Shown here: piece by piece, positions 39,423-50,010 of the stretch | Position numbering within the stretch: position 1 is the first letter of the stretch | Layout: each line of letters opens with the position of its first letter | Source: Gemmatimonadaceae bacterium | GTDB taxonomy: Bacteria; Gemmatimonadota; Gemmatimonadetes; Gemmatimonadales; Gemmatimonadaceae | Assembly (NCBI GenBank): GCA_025450815.1 | Contig: JANWLO010000060.1 | Span: 1-51,333 of the forward strand | DNA: 51,333 bases | Reading direction: 5' to 3' | Notes under the pieces: generated by a model | Database searches by the model: none | What the model saw: the letters and a program-made list of their open reading frames with translations, nothing else | What the model was told of the DNA's origin: nothing | Program-made: the position numbers and the translations under genes

Positions 39423-39474
39423 TGATACCGCTACGTGATACCATAATCGATATCACATATTGATACAATGATAC
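39423..39474. promoter_or_regulatory. Candidate hicAB operator/promoter: four TGATAC repeats plus inverted repeat GTGATA-N10-TATCAC
   Basis: TGATAC at 39423, 39436, 39461 and 39469; GTGATA 39435-39440 and TATCAC 39451-39456; AT-rich island directly upstream of hicA in an otherwise GC-rich window. Confidence 0.55.
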
Positions 39475-39611
39475 GCCGCTGAATCTGTTATTCCTGCGCA
39501 GGTGGCTTTCGACCGCCCGAGGGGCCGTTGGCGACCCGCGATCCCTAGCCTGGACCTCTACCGGGACGGCAGCCGTTGACCCATGAGCGCCCGTCACCGT
39601 AGCGTTCCTCG

Positions 39612-41273
39612 ATGCCCGACGAGCAGGAACTACAAGCGCAGACGACGATGGCGGCGCCCTCGACGCAGGATCAGCGCGCCGCGGCGCTGGAGGTCCTGGC
39701 GTCGGACACCTTCGACGTGCTCGTCATCGGCGGCGGCATCACTGGCGCGGGCATCGCTCGCGACGCCGCGATGCGCGGACTAAGCGTCGCGCTCGTGGAC
39801 GCGTCCGACTTCGCGAGCGGCACGTCGAGCCGCTCTTCCCGCCTCATTCACGGTGGCGTGCGCTACCTCGAGCACGGACAGCTCCACATGGTGTTCGAGT
39901 CGTGCCGCGAGCGCCGCATTCTCGCGACCATCGCGCCGCACCTCGTGCGCTCGCTCCAGTTCATCTGGCCCGTGTACGAGAAGGCGCGAATAAGAAAGTG
40001 GAAGCTGCGCGCCGGTCTCTGTCTCTACGACGCCCTCGCCCTGGGCCGCACCCTCGGGCGGCACCGCATGCTCACGACGCAGATCGTGACCGCGCTCGAG
40101 CCCGAGTTGCGCCAGATGGGGCTCATCGGCGGCGCGTCGTATTTCGACGCGGCGACGGATGACGTTCGCCTCACGCTCGCCAACGTGCTCGCCGCGCGCG
40201 ATGCGGGCGCGGTGGTCGTGAACCATCTCACCATACACGACCTGCTCATGACGAGCGACGGCGTGTGCGGCGCGCGCGGCGTCGACATGCGAACGGCCGT
40301 GGACGTGGAGATCCATGCGCGCACGGTGGTGAACGCCGCGGGACCGTGGAGCGATGCGATCCGGCGCATGGCCGAGCCGCAGGCGAGGCGCGCGGTGCGC
40401 GGCACCAGGGGCGTGCACGTGGCCGTTCCGCGCGACCGTCTGCGCCACAACGGCGCGCTCACGCTCCTCTCGCCGATCGACGGCCGCGTGATGTTCGTGC
40501 TCCCCGCGGGCGCGTTCAGCATCATCGGCACCACGGACACGGAGTACGATGGCCGTCCGGACAAGGTGCGCCCCACGACGTCGGACGTCACGTATCTGCT
40601 TCGCTCCGCGAACGCGTTCTTCCCCGGCGCGCACCTGCTTGCGAGCGACATCGTCGCAGCGTGGGCCGGTGTGCGCCCGCTCGTGGCGAGCGGCGATCCA
40701 AATCCGGATGCGGCATCGCGCGAGCACGCGATCACGTGGACTGTGCCGGGACTTCTCTCGGTCACCGGTGGCAAGTTGACGACGTATCGCGCGATGGCCT
40801 CGGAGGTAATGGACACGATCGCGCGCCGTCTGCGCGCGGGGCACAGCCGCGCGGCCACGAACCGCACGCCGCTCCCCGGCGGCGACATGACCTCGCTCGA
40901 CGACGAGCTCGCGCTCGCGCGCGCGACCGTTGGCGCGCCGGACATCGCCGAGCATCTCGTATACGCTTACGGCACGCGGTGGCGCGCACTCTGGCAGATG
41001 GCGAGCGTCGACCGCGCGCTCGCCGATCGCATCCTCCCCGAGCTCCCCTACATCGCTGCGGAGTTGGTGTGGGGCGTAACGCACGAGCTCGCGCGCACGC
41101 TCGGCGACGTCCTCATCCGGCGCACGCACGTCGCGTTCGAGACGCGCGACCATGGCATGTCGGTGGCGCCTGCCGCGGCGCAGCAGCTCGCGTCGGTGCT
41201 GGAGTGGAACGTGGACGACGAGCTGCAGGCGTATCGGCGGGAAGTTGACGCGTTGTTTGGCGTCGAGGAGTAG
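39612..41273 (+). CDS. glpD: Glycerol-3-phosphate dehydrogenase (FAD-dependent)
   Basis: FDVLVIGGGITGAGIARDAAMRGLSVALVDASDFASGTSSRSSRLIHGGVRYLEHGQLHMVFESCRERR; TVVNAAGPWSDAIR; LSVTGGKLTTYRAMA. Confidence 0.93.
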   Translation: MPDEQELQAQTTMAAPSTQDQRAAALEVLASDTFDVLVIGGGITGAGIARDAAMRGLSVALVDASDFASGTSSRSSRLIHGGVRYLEHGQLHMVFESCRERRILATIAPHLVRSLQFIWPVYEKARIRKWKLRAGLCLYDALALGRTLGRHRMLTTQIVTALEPELRQMGLIGGASYFDAATDDVRLTLANVLAARDAGAVVVNHLTIHDLLMTSDGVCGARGVDMRTAVDVEIHARTVVNAAGPWSDAIRRMAEPQARRAVRGTRGVHVAVPRDRLRHNGALTLLSPIDGRVMFVLPAGAFSIIGTTDTEYDGRPDKVRPTTSDVTYLLRSANAFFPGAHLLASDIVAAWAGVRPLVASGDPNPDAASREHAITWTVPGLLSVTGGKLTTYRAMASEVMDTIARRLRAGHSRAATNRTPLPGGDMTSLDDELALARATVGAPDIAEHLVYAYGTRWRALWQMASVDRALADRILPELPYIAAELVWGVTHELARTLGDVLIRRTHVAFETRDHGMSVAPAAAQQLASVLEWNVDDELQAYRREVDALFGVEE

Positions 41274-41683
41274 GGGCCGCTCGAGGATCTGGACAGCTGT
41301 GGGCTGGCAGCTGTGAGTCATGAGCCGGGGACGCCGCATCCCTTGCGAGGCCACAGCATCACGAGGCCGAAAGCGGGCCCCAGCTATAGGCTGTGAGCTG
41401 ATCGCTTTGAGCCGTCAGTTTGCCCCGATCGATGGGCCGCTCCGAGGTACATCCTCCCGCTACCGGTCGAAAAAGAGATGCGCGCCGAGGCCCGGTAACG
41501 GCTCATCTCTCATGGCAATCGGCCCACGGCTACCTGCTGGGGCTCGTCGTACCGCTCGCGATATCAGCGCATCGCGAAGTGAACGTTGCCCTGCAGCTGT
41601 AGGCTCGCGACCGACAGCTCTGAGCCCCGAGCTCGTCGTACCCCCCGCGACGCCGGCGACGACCCGTGAGCGAACCCGTCGCC

Positions 41684-42157
41684 TTATGCCGCCGAGTTGT
41701 GAATCGTCTTCAGCTCGATGATCTCCAACCGCCGCGTGGCCGCCGGAAGTCTGAGCATCACCAGCTCCCCCACCGCCTTGCCCACGAGCGCGCGCCCGAT
41801 GGGCGACGACATCGTCACCTGCCCCTCCTCGAACTCCACGGAGTCGCCGAACACCAGGTGGTAGGCCTCCTCCACACCCGTGGAGCTATCCTTCACGATC
41901 ACGCGCGAACCGAGCCCCACCTTGTCGGTCGGAATCTGTGACACGTCGATCTGCGAGAGCTTGCTCAGCCGCTGGCGTAGCTGTCCCAGCCGCGCCTGCA
42001 CGAACTGCTGACGCTCGAGCGCAGCCTTGTACTCGCTGTTCTCGCGCAGATCGCCAAGCTCCACCGCTCGGCGGATCTCACCGGGAAGCGTGACATTCAG
42101 TTCGAATTGGAGCTTGTTTGCCTCCAGCTCCAGCTTTTCCTTCAGCTCTTCAATCAT
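41684..42157 (-). CDS. greA: GreA/GreB-family transcription elongation factor
   Basis: Start at MIEELKEKLELEANKLQFEL; LRENSEYKAALERQQFVQARLGQL; SSPIGRALVGKAVGELVMLRLPAATRRLEI. Confidence 0.9.
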   Translation of the reverse strand: MIEELKEKLELEANKLQFELNVTLPGEIRRAVELGDLRENSEYKAALERQQFVQARLGQLRQRLSKLSQIDVSQIPTDKVGLGSRVIVKDSSTGVEEAYHLVFGDSVEFEEGQVTMSSPIGRALVGKAVGELVMLRLPAATRRLEIIELKTIHNSAA

Positions 42158-42264
42158 GGTGCAGCAGCACAGCGTAAAATGTGAGCGCCCGGCATGGGAG
42201 CCGGGCGCGTGGGTGCTTCTTGCATTGTAGGCAGGCGAGGCAGCGGTGTCCAGCCTGTCGCCAG

Positions 42265-43524
42265 CTATCGATGGCGATCGAGCGTCGAATTCGTCTCTTC
42301 GGAGGTCACGGGCGCCGCGCTCGACCGCTCGAACTCGCGTTTGAGCCGCGCCATGCTCGCTTCCCGGCGATCGAGCAGCCGCTTGAGCGCGCGCGGTTTT
42401 CGCCGTGCCAGCGCGTACGACGTGAGCAGCGGGAGCGCGATCGTGGAGTCCACGTAGCACACCACGGCGTCCGGAAGCTTGTCCGGATCGATCTTCCCCC
42501 AGCTCACCGCCTCTGCAGGTGTCGCGCCAGAAAGACCGCCGGTGTCCGGACGCGCATCCGTGATCTGCAGAAAATAGTCGTGCCCCTTTTCGTCGATCCC
42601 GAGCACCTCCTGGATCTGCGGCTCCGTTTGCAGCATGAAATTCTTCGGACTGCCGCCGCCCAGGATCATCACCGCGCTCTTCCCGTTGGACCTCTTCGCG
42701 TTCAGCACGATCGACGCGGTCTCGTTCACGTCCGAATTCGGGTCGATGAGCAGCCGATTCCCCTCGAGCGCGAGCGCCGCGATGTTCATCCCGATCGACG
42801 AATCTCCCGGCGACGATGTATAAATAGGTACGCCCGCCGTGTATGCCGCCGAGAGCAGCGATCGCTGTTCGAGACCCAACGCCTTCTCGCGCTCGCTCAC
42901 GTACTTGCCGCACAGCGCGTGGAACTCCGCGCTCGACATCGCGCGCTGGAACTCCGGCGCGCGCATGATCTGCCGGAAGAACGCGTCCGTCGACAGTAGC
43001 ACGTCGTAGTCGAAGAAGATGTCGTAGATGCGGACGACGCCCTCTTCGCGCAGCACGATGTCGGACTCGCTTGCGTTCCCGCGGTGCATCGCGAGGCCGA
43101 GCCCGAAGTGCGTGTCGTGATACAGATTCGCGCCCGTGGAGATGATCCAGTCCACGAACCCCGCTTCGATGAGCGGGATGAGCGCCGCCATTCCGAGCCC
43201 CGCAGGGGTGAGCGCGCCCGTGAGCGTGAGCCCCACCGTAACATCGGGCTCGAGCATCTTCCCCGCGAACAGCTGCGCCGCCTCGCGCAGCCGCGCGGCG
43301 TTGTACGCGAGAAAGGTCCCGTCGATCAGATCGGCGACGCTCTCGCTCCCGTCAATTCGGCGCGGATCGATCCGCTGGCCGCGCAGGAATCGGCTCTTCT
43401 CGTGCGACGTGTGCGCCGCCCCCGCGCGCTCCCGCTCCTCTGCCTCGTGCTTCTGCTGTGCCTTCGGGCCCGCCGCGGACGAACGCTTTGCCTTCTCGCT
43501 CCCCTTGCCCTTCTTTGCCGCCAT
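42265..43524 (-). CDS. Deoxyhypusine synthase-like protein
   Basis: [97 protein letters not shown] (lysine region conserved as in deoxyhypusine synthases). Confidence 0.88.
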   Translation of the reverse strand: MAAKKGKGSEKAKRSSAAGPKAQQKHEAEERERAGAAHTSHEKSRFLRGQRIDPRRIDGSESVADLIDGTFLAYNAARLREAAQLFAGKMLEPDVTVGLTLTGALTPAGLGMAALIPLIEAGFVDWIISTGANLYHDTHFGLGLAMHRGNASESDIVLREEGVVRIYDIFFDYDVLLSTDAFFRQIMRAPEFQRAMSSAEFHALCGKYVSEREKALGLEQRSLLSAAYTAGVPIYTSSPGDSSIGMNIAALALEGNRLLIDPNSDVNETASIVLNAKRSNGKSAVMILGGGSPKNFMLQTEPQIQEVLGIDEKGHDYFLQITDARPDTGGLSGATPAEAVSWGKIDPDKLPDAVVCYVDSTIALPLLTSYALARRKPRALKRLLDRREASMARLKREFERSSAAPVTSEETNSTLDRHR

Positions 43525-43559
43525 CGTCGATTCCTTGGTACTGAGATTATTGCGCTACG

Positions 43560-44555
43560 CTACGTCTGCCGCCGCATCTGGTCCGACGCGCGCCGCTGCG
43601 GCGGCTTGTAGTGCGCCTCGTGCGCCGCGATCACCGCGCGCGCCGCCTCGTCCGGATCGTCGGTCACCAGCAGCAAATCCAGGTCGCCCGGGGAGATCTT
43701 CTTCTCGAGCAGCACGCGTGACCTGAGCCAGCGAATGAGCCCCGCCCAGTAGTGCCGTCCGAAGAGTATCACGGGAAACTGGTAAAGCTGCCCGGTCTGA
43801 ATGAGCGTCAGCGCCTCGCACGCCTCATCGAGCGTGCCGAAGCCGCCCGGAAAGATGATGAACGCAGACGCGTACTTCACGAACATCAGCTTTCGAATGA
43901 AGAAATACCGGAACTCGATCACCGTGTCGACGTACGGATTGGAGCCCTGCTCGAATGGAAGTTCGATGTTGCAGCCGATCGAGCGGCCGTGCCCCTCGCG
44001 GGCGCCTTTGTTCGCCGCCTCCATGATCCCCGGCCCCGCGCCGGTGATGATCGCGAAGCCTGCCTCCGCGAGCAGCCGCGAGGTTTCCTGCGCAGCCTGA
44101 TACTGCGGATCGTCCGGCCCCGTTCGCGCCGAGCCGAAGATCGACACCCCCTTCTCGACACCGGCGAGAGTGTCGAATCCCTCAATGAGCTCCGACATGA
44201 TGCGCAGCACACGCCACGGATCAGTGCGCGTGAAATCGACGCGTGAGGAGGCAGAGCCGAGCAGCTTCTCGTCCTGCGTCTCGATGAGCGGACGGTCGTC
44301 GCGGATCGAATAGTCGGCGGGTCTCACGCGACTTATCGAAATTTTCGTCGGCCCGGACGTCTGTTGGCGCGGCTCCATCTGCGACGGCGGCGTGCGGCCG
44401 GCAAGTATGTGCCCCTGCTCGGTGCGCTCGCGAAGGGCCGCGCGTGCGCTCTCTTCCGCTTCCTTGAGCTGCGTGAGGTCCGCCGGCTTGCCGGTGCCGG
44501 TGACGGCCTTCTTCGCTTTTCGCGTCGTCGCTTTCGCGGGTTTCCGAGTGGCCAT
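43560..44555 (-). CDS. LOG-family (TIGR00730-type) Rossmann-fold protein
   Basis: VSIFGSARTGPDDPQYQAAQETSRLLAEAGFAIITGAGPGIMEAANKGA; FIIFPGGFGTLDEACEALTLIQTGQL (PGGxGTxxE). Confidence 0.9.
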   Translation of the reverse strand: MATRKPAKATTRKAKKAVTGTGKPADLTQLKEAEESARAALRERTEQGHILAGRTPPSQMEPRQQTSGPTKISISRVRPADYSIRDDRPLIETQDEKLLGSASSRVDFTRTDPWRVLRIMSELIEGFDTLAGVEKGVSIFGSARTGPDDPQYQAAQETSRLLAEAGFAIITGAGPGIMEAANKGAREGHGRSIGCNIELPFEQGSNPYVDTVIEFRYFFIRKLMFVKYASAFIIFPGGFGTLDEACEALTLIQTGQLYQFPVILFGRHYWAGLIRWLRSRVLLEKKISPGDLDLLLVTDDPDEAARAVIAAHEAHYKPPQRRASDQMRRQT

Positions 44556-44651
44556 GAGTCAGCCGTGCCGTACGGTCATGTGCTACCTTCCTCCGATTAT
44601 GCGCGCGTACCGAGCGCGTAAACGTAGCCGTCACTCGCGACCGTCGCGAGT

Positions 44652-46079
44652 GTGATCGCAGCCGCACTCGTCTGCATGCCACTCATTTTGATCGTCGCCG
44701 ATGGCGCGCGATTCGACACGATCGACGCCGCCACGCGAGATGGTGCGCTCCCCGCCCTCGCGCGTCTTCGCGCAGAGGGCGCGCTGCGCCCGGTCGCGAC
44801 GGCTTTCCCGTCCGTCACGGGCATCGCGTACGCGCCCTTTCTCACCGGCCGATTTCCCGGTCCCGCGGGACTCCCGGGTCTTCGCTGGTTCGACCGCGCG
44901 CACAGTCGCTGCTCGCGACCACCGTACGCGCGCAGCTATCTCGGCGCCCAGATGCGGCACCTCGACGAGGATCTCACGCCCGGCGTGCCCACGCTGTTCG
45001 AGCTCGCACCCTCGCGCTTCAATGCGATGAGCATGCTGGGCCGCGGCACGCGCGGACGCGAGCGCATCGGCCGCGACGCACGTACCCTGCTGCGCGTTGC
45101 GCGCACGCACTGGATGGGCGACGTGAACGGCTGGAACGCGCTCGATCGGGCCGTCGCGCGCGAATCGACGCGGCGCGTGATCGCCCAGCGGCCAGCGTTC
45201 GCCTGCATCGCGATGCTCGGCCTCGACAAGGCATCGCATGCTTTCGGGCACGAGAGCAGTTGCGCGCGTGAAGCGCTGGAGGCGATCGACGTTTCGGTGG
45301 GCGAGCTGCGCGACGCGCTCGAGCGCGCGGGCCGCTGGAGCGAGACCACGCTCTGGATCGTGAGCGACCACGGCCACTCGCGCGTGAGCGCTCACGACGA
45401 TCTCGTGCACGTCGTTCGCGCGGCGGGGTACAGCGTGCTGTCTCACCCATGGCTGCTCGCGCGACGCGCGATGGTCGCGGTGATGGTGGGCGGAAACGCG
45501 ATGGCGCATCTCTACGTGGAGCTCGATCGCCGCGTTCGCGCCGGATGGAGCGCCCTGCGCGAGCGATGGGAGCCGCTCGCGAGCGCGCTGCTCGAGCGCG
45601 AGTCGGTGGATCTCGTAATCCTGCATCACGGTGACATGCGCACCGAGGTTCGCGCGCACGGTCGCGGGAGCGCGATGATCGAATGCGCGAACGGCCGATT
45701 CTCGTATCACCCGGTCGACGGCGACCCGCTCGGCGTCGGCCGCGAGCTTCATGCGCTCGATTCGCGCGAAGCGTACGACGTGCTCGCGGACGGCGACTAT
45801 CCCGACGCAATCGTGCAGATCGCGCAGCTCGCGGCGAGCGCACGATCGGGCGACATCATTCTCTCCGCGGCGCCGCAGTGGGACTTTCGCGAGAAGTGGG
45901 AGCCTATCCCCCACGTGAGCACCCACGGCTCGCTCCATCGCGAGCACATGATGGTGCCGCTGCTCACGAACCGCCCGTTGAGCGGCCATCCGCGACGAAC
46001 GGCGGATGTGATGCCGAGCGCGCTCGCGACGCTCGGGCTTCCGGCGATGGCGGGACTCGACGGCGAATCATTCGTGTGA
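44652..46079 (+). CDS. Alkaline phosphatase superfamily / type I phosphodiesterase-nucleotide pyrophosphatase-like protein
   Basis: LILIVADGARFDTIDAATRDGALPALARLRAEGALRPVATAFPSVTGIAYAPFLTGRFPG; WIVSDHGHSRV; ISTHGSLHREHMMVPLL-like C-terminus. Start could be ATG 44679. Confidence 0.82.
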   Translation: MIAAALVCMPLILIVADGARFDTIDAATRDGALPALARLRAEGALRPVATAFPSVTGIAYAPFLTGRFPGPAGLPGLRWFDRAHSRCSRPPYARSYLGAQMRHLDEDLTPGVPTLFELAPSRFNAMSMLGRGTRGRERIGRDARTLLRVARTHWMGDVNGWNALDRAVARESTRRVIAQRPAFACIAMLGLDKASHAFGHESSCAREALEAIDVSVGELRDALERAGRWSETTLWIVSDHGHSRVSAHDDLVHVVRAAGYSVLSHPWLLARRAMVAVMVGGNAMAHLYVELDRRVRAGWSALRERWEPLASALLERESVDLVILHHGDMRTEVRAHGRGSAMIECANGRFSYHPVDGDPLGVGRELHALDSREAYDVLADGDYPDAIVQIAQLAASARSGDIILSAAPQWDFREKWEPIPHVSTHGSLHREHMMVPLLTNRPLSGHPRRTADVMPSALATLGLPAMAGLDGESFV

Positions 46080-46093
46080 GTGGCCAGATGTCC

Positions 46094-46315
46094 TTACGAC
46101 GCGGCCACGCGCCTGAACAGCGGCGGCAGCGACAGCGCGGCCCAGATGAACTCCAACCCGATGAACCCCCAGCGGTGGTCGTGCACAGCGACGAAGCCCA
46201 GGAGCATGGAGCCCACGAAGTTGAGCACGTTGAACCACCTGTCGCGGCGGTCCATTTTCCCCGTTTGCAGACAGGCGAATGCCACGAGGACGAGCACCGC
46301 TCCGGTCACCGACAT
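46094..46315 (-). CDS. Small membrane protein (CBU_0592-like)
   Basis: MSVTGAVLVLVAFACLQTGKMDRRDRWFNVLNFVGSMLLGFVAVHDHRWGFIGLEFIWAALSLPPLF; start may lie slightly upstream. Confidence 0.65.
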   Translation of the reverse strand: MSVTGAVLVLVAFACLQTGKMDRRDRWFNVLNFVGSMLLGFVAVHDHRWGFIGLEFIWAALSLPPLFRRVAAS

Positions 46316-46359
46316 CAGTTGATAGAACACCGCTGCTCCGCGAGATTGGGTAGACCCAC

Positions 46360-46641
46360 ATGACGAAGAATACCGTGTCTGTCGCCGGTGCCACGACCTG
46401 GCCAAAGCTGGTGCTCGCGCTGGCGGGGCGTTCGGTGCTCTCCCCGTCGCTCGCGGTGGCGCTCGTGCGCGTCGCGTGGCGCTTTCGCGAGAGAGGGTGG
46501 TATCTTCGCGTGCCATTTCTTCCGCTCCCGCCGCGCGAGTACGTCCGCTGGCGGATGTATACCGCGTACGGCGACTACGATGCCATTGCGCCCGCGGAAG
46601 ATGTCGAGCGATACGCGCGCTGGGCGGTGCGCTCGCAGTGA
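46360..46641 (+). CDS. Hypothetical protein, 93 aa
   Basis: Intact ORF MTKNTVSVAGATTWPKLVLALAGRSVLSPSLAVALVRVAWRFRERGWYLRVPFLPLPPREYVRWRMYTAYGDYDAIAP; overlaps the queG GTG start by 4 bp. Confidence 0.65.
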   Translation: MTKNTVSVAGATTWPKLVLALAGRSVLSPSLAVALVRVAWRFRERGWYLRVPFLPLPPREYVRWRMYTAYGDYDAIAPAEDVERYARWAVRSQ

Positions 46642-47612
46642 CCGCAGCGGCTCCCGCGCGCACGCTCGAGGATCGGATCCGCGCGCAGGGCTACGGGCTT
46701 GGCTTCGACCTCGTTGGCATCGCGACGCTCGGCGAGATGGACACCGCGCCCTACTTCGATCGCTGGCTCGAGCGCGGCTTCGCGGGCGAAATGCACTATC
46801 TCCCCAAGTGGCAGAGCAAGCGGCACGACTCGCGTCTGCCGTATGAGGGCGTGCACAGCGCGATCGTGGTCGCGATGAACTACGGTGGCACGGAGCCCGC
46901 GGGCCCGGTTGCGCGATACGCGCGCGGCGACGACTACCACGACGTGATGGACGCGAAGCTCCGCTCGCTCTTGCAGTGGGTGAGCGCCGAGGTGGGACGC
47001 GAGGTGCGCGGTCGCGCGTACGTCGACACCGGCCCGCTGCTCGAGCGCGACCTCGCGCGCCGCGCGGGGCTCGGCTGGTTCGGCAAGAACACGAATCTAA
47101 TCAATCCCAAACTGGGCTCGTTCTTTTTTCTCGGCGCGTTGTTGGTCGATCTCGAGCTCGCGCCGAACGAGCCGTTCGCGAACGATCATTGCGGCACGTG
47201 CACGCGGTGCATCGAGGCGTGCCCCACCGGCGCGATAGCGGAGCCGCGCGTGCTCGACGCCACGCGGTGCATCTCGTACCTCACGATCGAGAACAAGGGC
47301 GAGATTCCCTTAGCGCTAAGAGAATCGATTGGCGAGCTCATTTATGGCTGCGACATCTGCCAGGAGGTGTGTCCGTGGAACGAGAGCTTCGCGCAGGAGC
47401 TGCGCGAGCCGGCGTTCCGGCCGCGGGCGGCGATCGCGGGGAAGGATGCGCGCACGCTCGCGCGCGAGATTCTCGCGATGACGCAGGAGGAGTTCAGCGC
47501 GGCGTTTAGGGGCTCGCCAATGAAGCGCGCGAAGCTTGCGGGGCTCAAGCGCAATGCGCGCGTGGTGCTCGCCAATACGCGGTCTCCCGATTCGCACGGC
47601 GCGCGCTCCTGA
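46638..47612 (+). CDS. queG: Epoxyqueuosine reductase
   Basis: GFDLVGIATLGEMDTAPYFDRWLERGFAGEMHYL; two 4Fe-4S motifs CGTCTRCIEACPTGAI and CDICQEVCPWN; GTG start inferred. Confidence 0.92.
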   Translation: MTAAAPARTLEDRIRAQGYGLGFDLVGIATLGEMDTAPYFDRWLERGFAGEMHYLPKWQSKRHDSRLPYEGVHSAIVVAMNYGGTEPAGPVARYARGDDYHDVMDAKLRSLLQWVSAEVGREVRGRAYVDTGPLLERDLARRAGLGWFGKNTNLINPKLGSFFFLGALLVDLELAPNEPFANDHCGTCTRCIEACPTGAIAEPRVLDATRCISYLTIENKGEIPLALRESIGELIYGCDICQEVCPWNESFAQELREPAFRPRAAIAGKDARTLAREILAMTQEEFSAAFRGSPMKRAKLAGLKRNARVVLANTRSPDSHGARS

Positions 47613-47625
47613 GCGACGGCTATCG

Positions 47626-48618
47626 CTACTTCGCGCTGCCGAGAAAAGTCGTGATCGCGCGAACGAAGTCCCGCGGCCGTTCCAGATGCGCGACGTGATC
47701 GGAGTTTGCCAGAACAACCCACGTGCGGTCTATACTCGCCAGCTGCGCGAAGAAGGTCGCGGCCTCGGATCCGAGCACGTAGGGATCTCGTTCGCCGTTG
47801 AGGATCAACACCGGCATGTGGATCGCGTGCGGGTCGAGGACGTCGAACTCGTTCTCGTTTCTCCAGTCGACGCGAACGGTATCCGAGAGAAGCGCCGCGC
47901 GCACGTAGGCATCTTTCACTGACGGCGGAAACGCGCCAGGCGTGATGAAGTCCTCACCGGCCGCCTTTGCGGTCGTGTGCTTGCGCGGCGGTACGGCTGG
48001 ATCGGGGGTGTGCGTGGAGCGTGTCCGCGTATCGTAGATCAGCCCGTACACGATGAGTCTCGAGAGCTTCTCCGGGTATCGCTGCGCGGCAAGAAGCGCG
48101 GTGAGAGTCCCACGCGAGTAGCCCAGCAAGGCGGGACGGTCGCTCTTGCGTGCTCCGGAGCGCGCCTCTCTCGCCGCGATCCAATCGAGTACCTCGCCAG
48201 CGTCGTGCGCAGCCCGATCGGGAGTGAGCCATCCGCTGCTGTCACGTCGCGTCTCTCCGTAGCCGCGCTGGTCGAGCGCATACACCGCGTAGCCGCTCGC
48301 CGCGAGGGCATCCATCGTCGAGATGGATTTACCGGCGGCGTGCAGATCGAAATTGGGAAGGGCACTCCATGTTCGGCCATGCAAGAGCAGAATCGCGCCG
48401 GTCGCACGACCCGCGGGGCGCTTTTCCCACACGACGAGCGACTCGCCATCGTCGGCCCGAACGACAAACCGCTCGAGATGCGGAGCTCTCGCCGTCACAG
48501 CCGGATGGGCCAAGAGCGGCACAGCGCCCTGAGCTGGCGCGATGGTCTGGGCTGATACCGAGGGAGACGCGCAGGCGATGACGCCGACCGCAAGCATGGT
48601 GATGCGACCCAATTGCAT
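47626..48618 (-). CDS. Secreted alpha/beta hydrolase
   Basis: MQLGRITMLAVGVIACASPSVSAQ signal; GAILLLHGRTWSALPNF, LLGYSRGTLTALLAAQRYPEKL, VLILNGERDPYV, NSDHVAHLERP. Confidence 0.88.
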   Translation of the reverse strand: MQLGRITMLAVGVIACASPSVSAQTIAPAQGAVPLLAHPAVTARAPHLERFVVRADDGESLVVWEKRPAGRATGAILLLHGRTWSALPNFDLHAAGKSISTMDALAASGYAVYALDQRGYGETRRDSSGWLTPDRAAHDAGEVLDWIAAREARSGARKSDRPALLGYSRGTLTALLAAQRYPEKLSRLIVYGLIYDTRTRSTHTPDPAVPPRKHTTAKAAGEDFITPGAFPPSVKDAYVRAALLSDTVRVDWRNENEFDVLDPHAIHMPVLILNGERDPYVLGSEAATFFAQLASIDRTWVVLANSDHVAHLERPRDFVRAITTFLGSAK

Positions 48619-48633
48619 GCTCAGACCCTTATG

Positions 48634-48790
48634 AGGTTGCTGAAAAAGGAATAAAAAGACAAAAAGAAAAAAGAAGGACGGTGGAGCCGCGGAGGAGAAT
48701 CGGAAGGCGAGGCAGTCAGGGAAGACCTTAACCCCACTCGTCTGCGTCTCTCAGTTCACCTCGGCGACTCTGCGTCGAGCTGTTCCTGGT
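48634..48790 (-). repeat. Dispersed intergenic repeat, copy B (inverted relative to copy A)
   Basis: Reverse complement begins accaggaacagctcgacgcagagtcgccgaggtgaactgagagacgcag and ends tttttcagcaacct, matching 18837-19006; ~157 bp with an indel/divergent centre. Confidence 0.85.
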
Positions 48791-48835
48791 ATTTCAGCAC
48801 CCTTGTAGTGAAAGTGGGTGCGTTTCGGACTTAGG

Positions 48836-49921
<1,086 letters not shown>

Positions 49922-50010
49922 TCAACGCGGCAATTTGCAGTCCGTGCAGTACCTTAGTCGAATCGGTGCAGCCGCGTGGCTGCCCTGCTCAATCTTCCGC
50001 CCCCGCGCCC

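Noticed and set aside
39780-41354. 524 aa minus-strand ORF opposite glpD
   Set aside because: Antisense shadow ORF; glpD on the plus strand has clear FAD-binding and family motifs.
44631-45989. 452 aa minus-strand ORF opposite the phosphodiesterase-like gene
   Set aside because: Antisense shadow ORF with Arg/Ala/His-rich composition.
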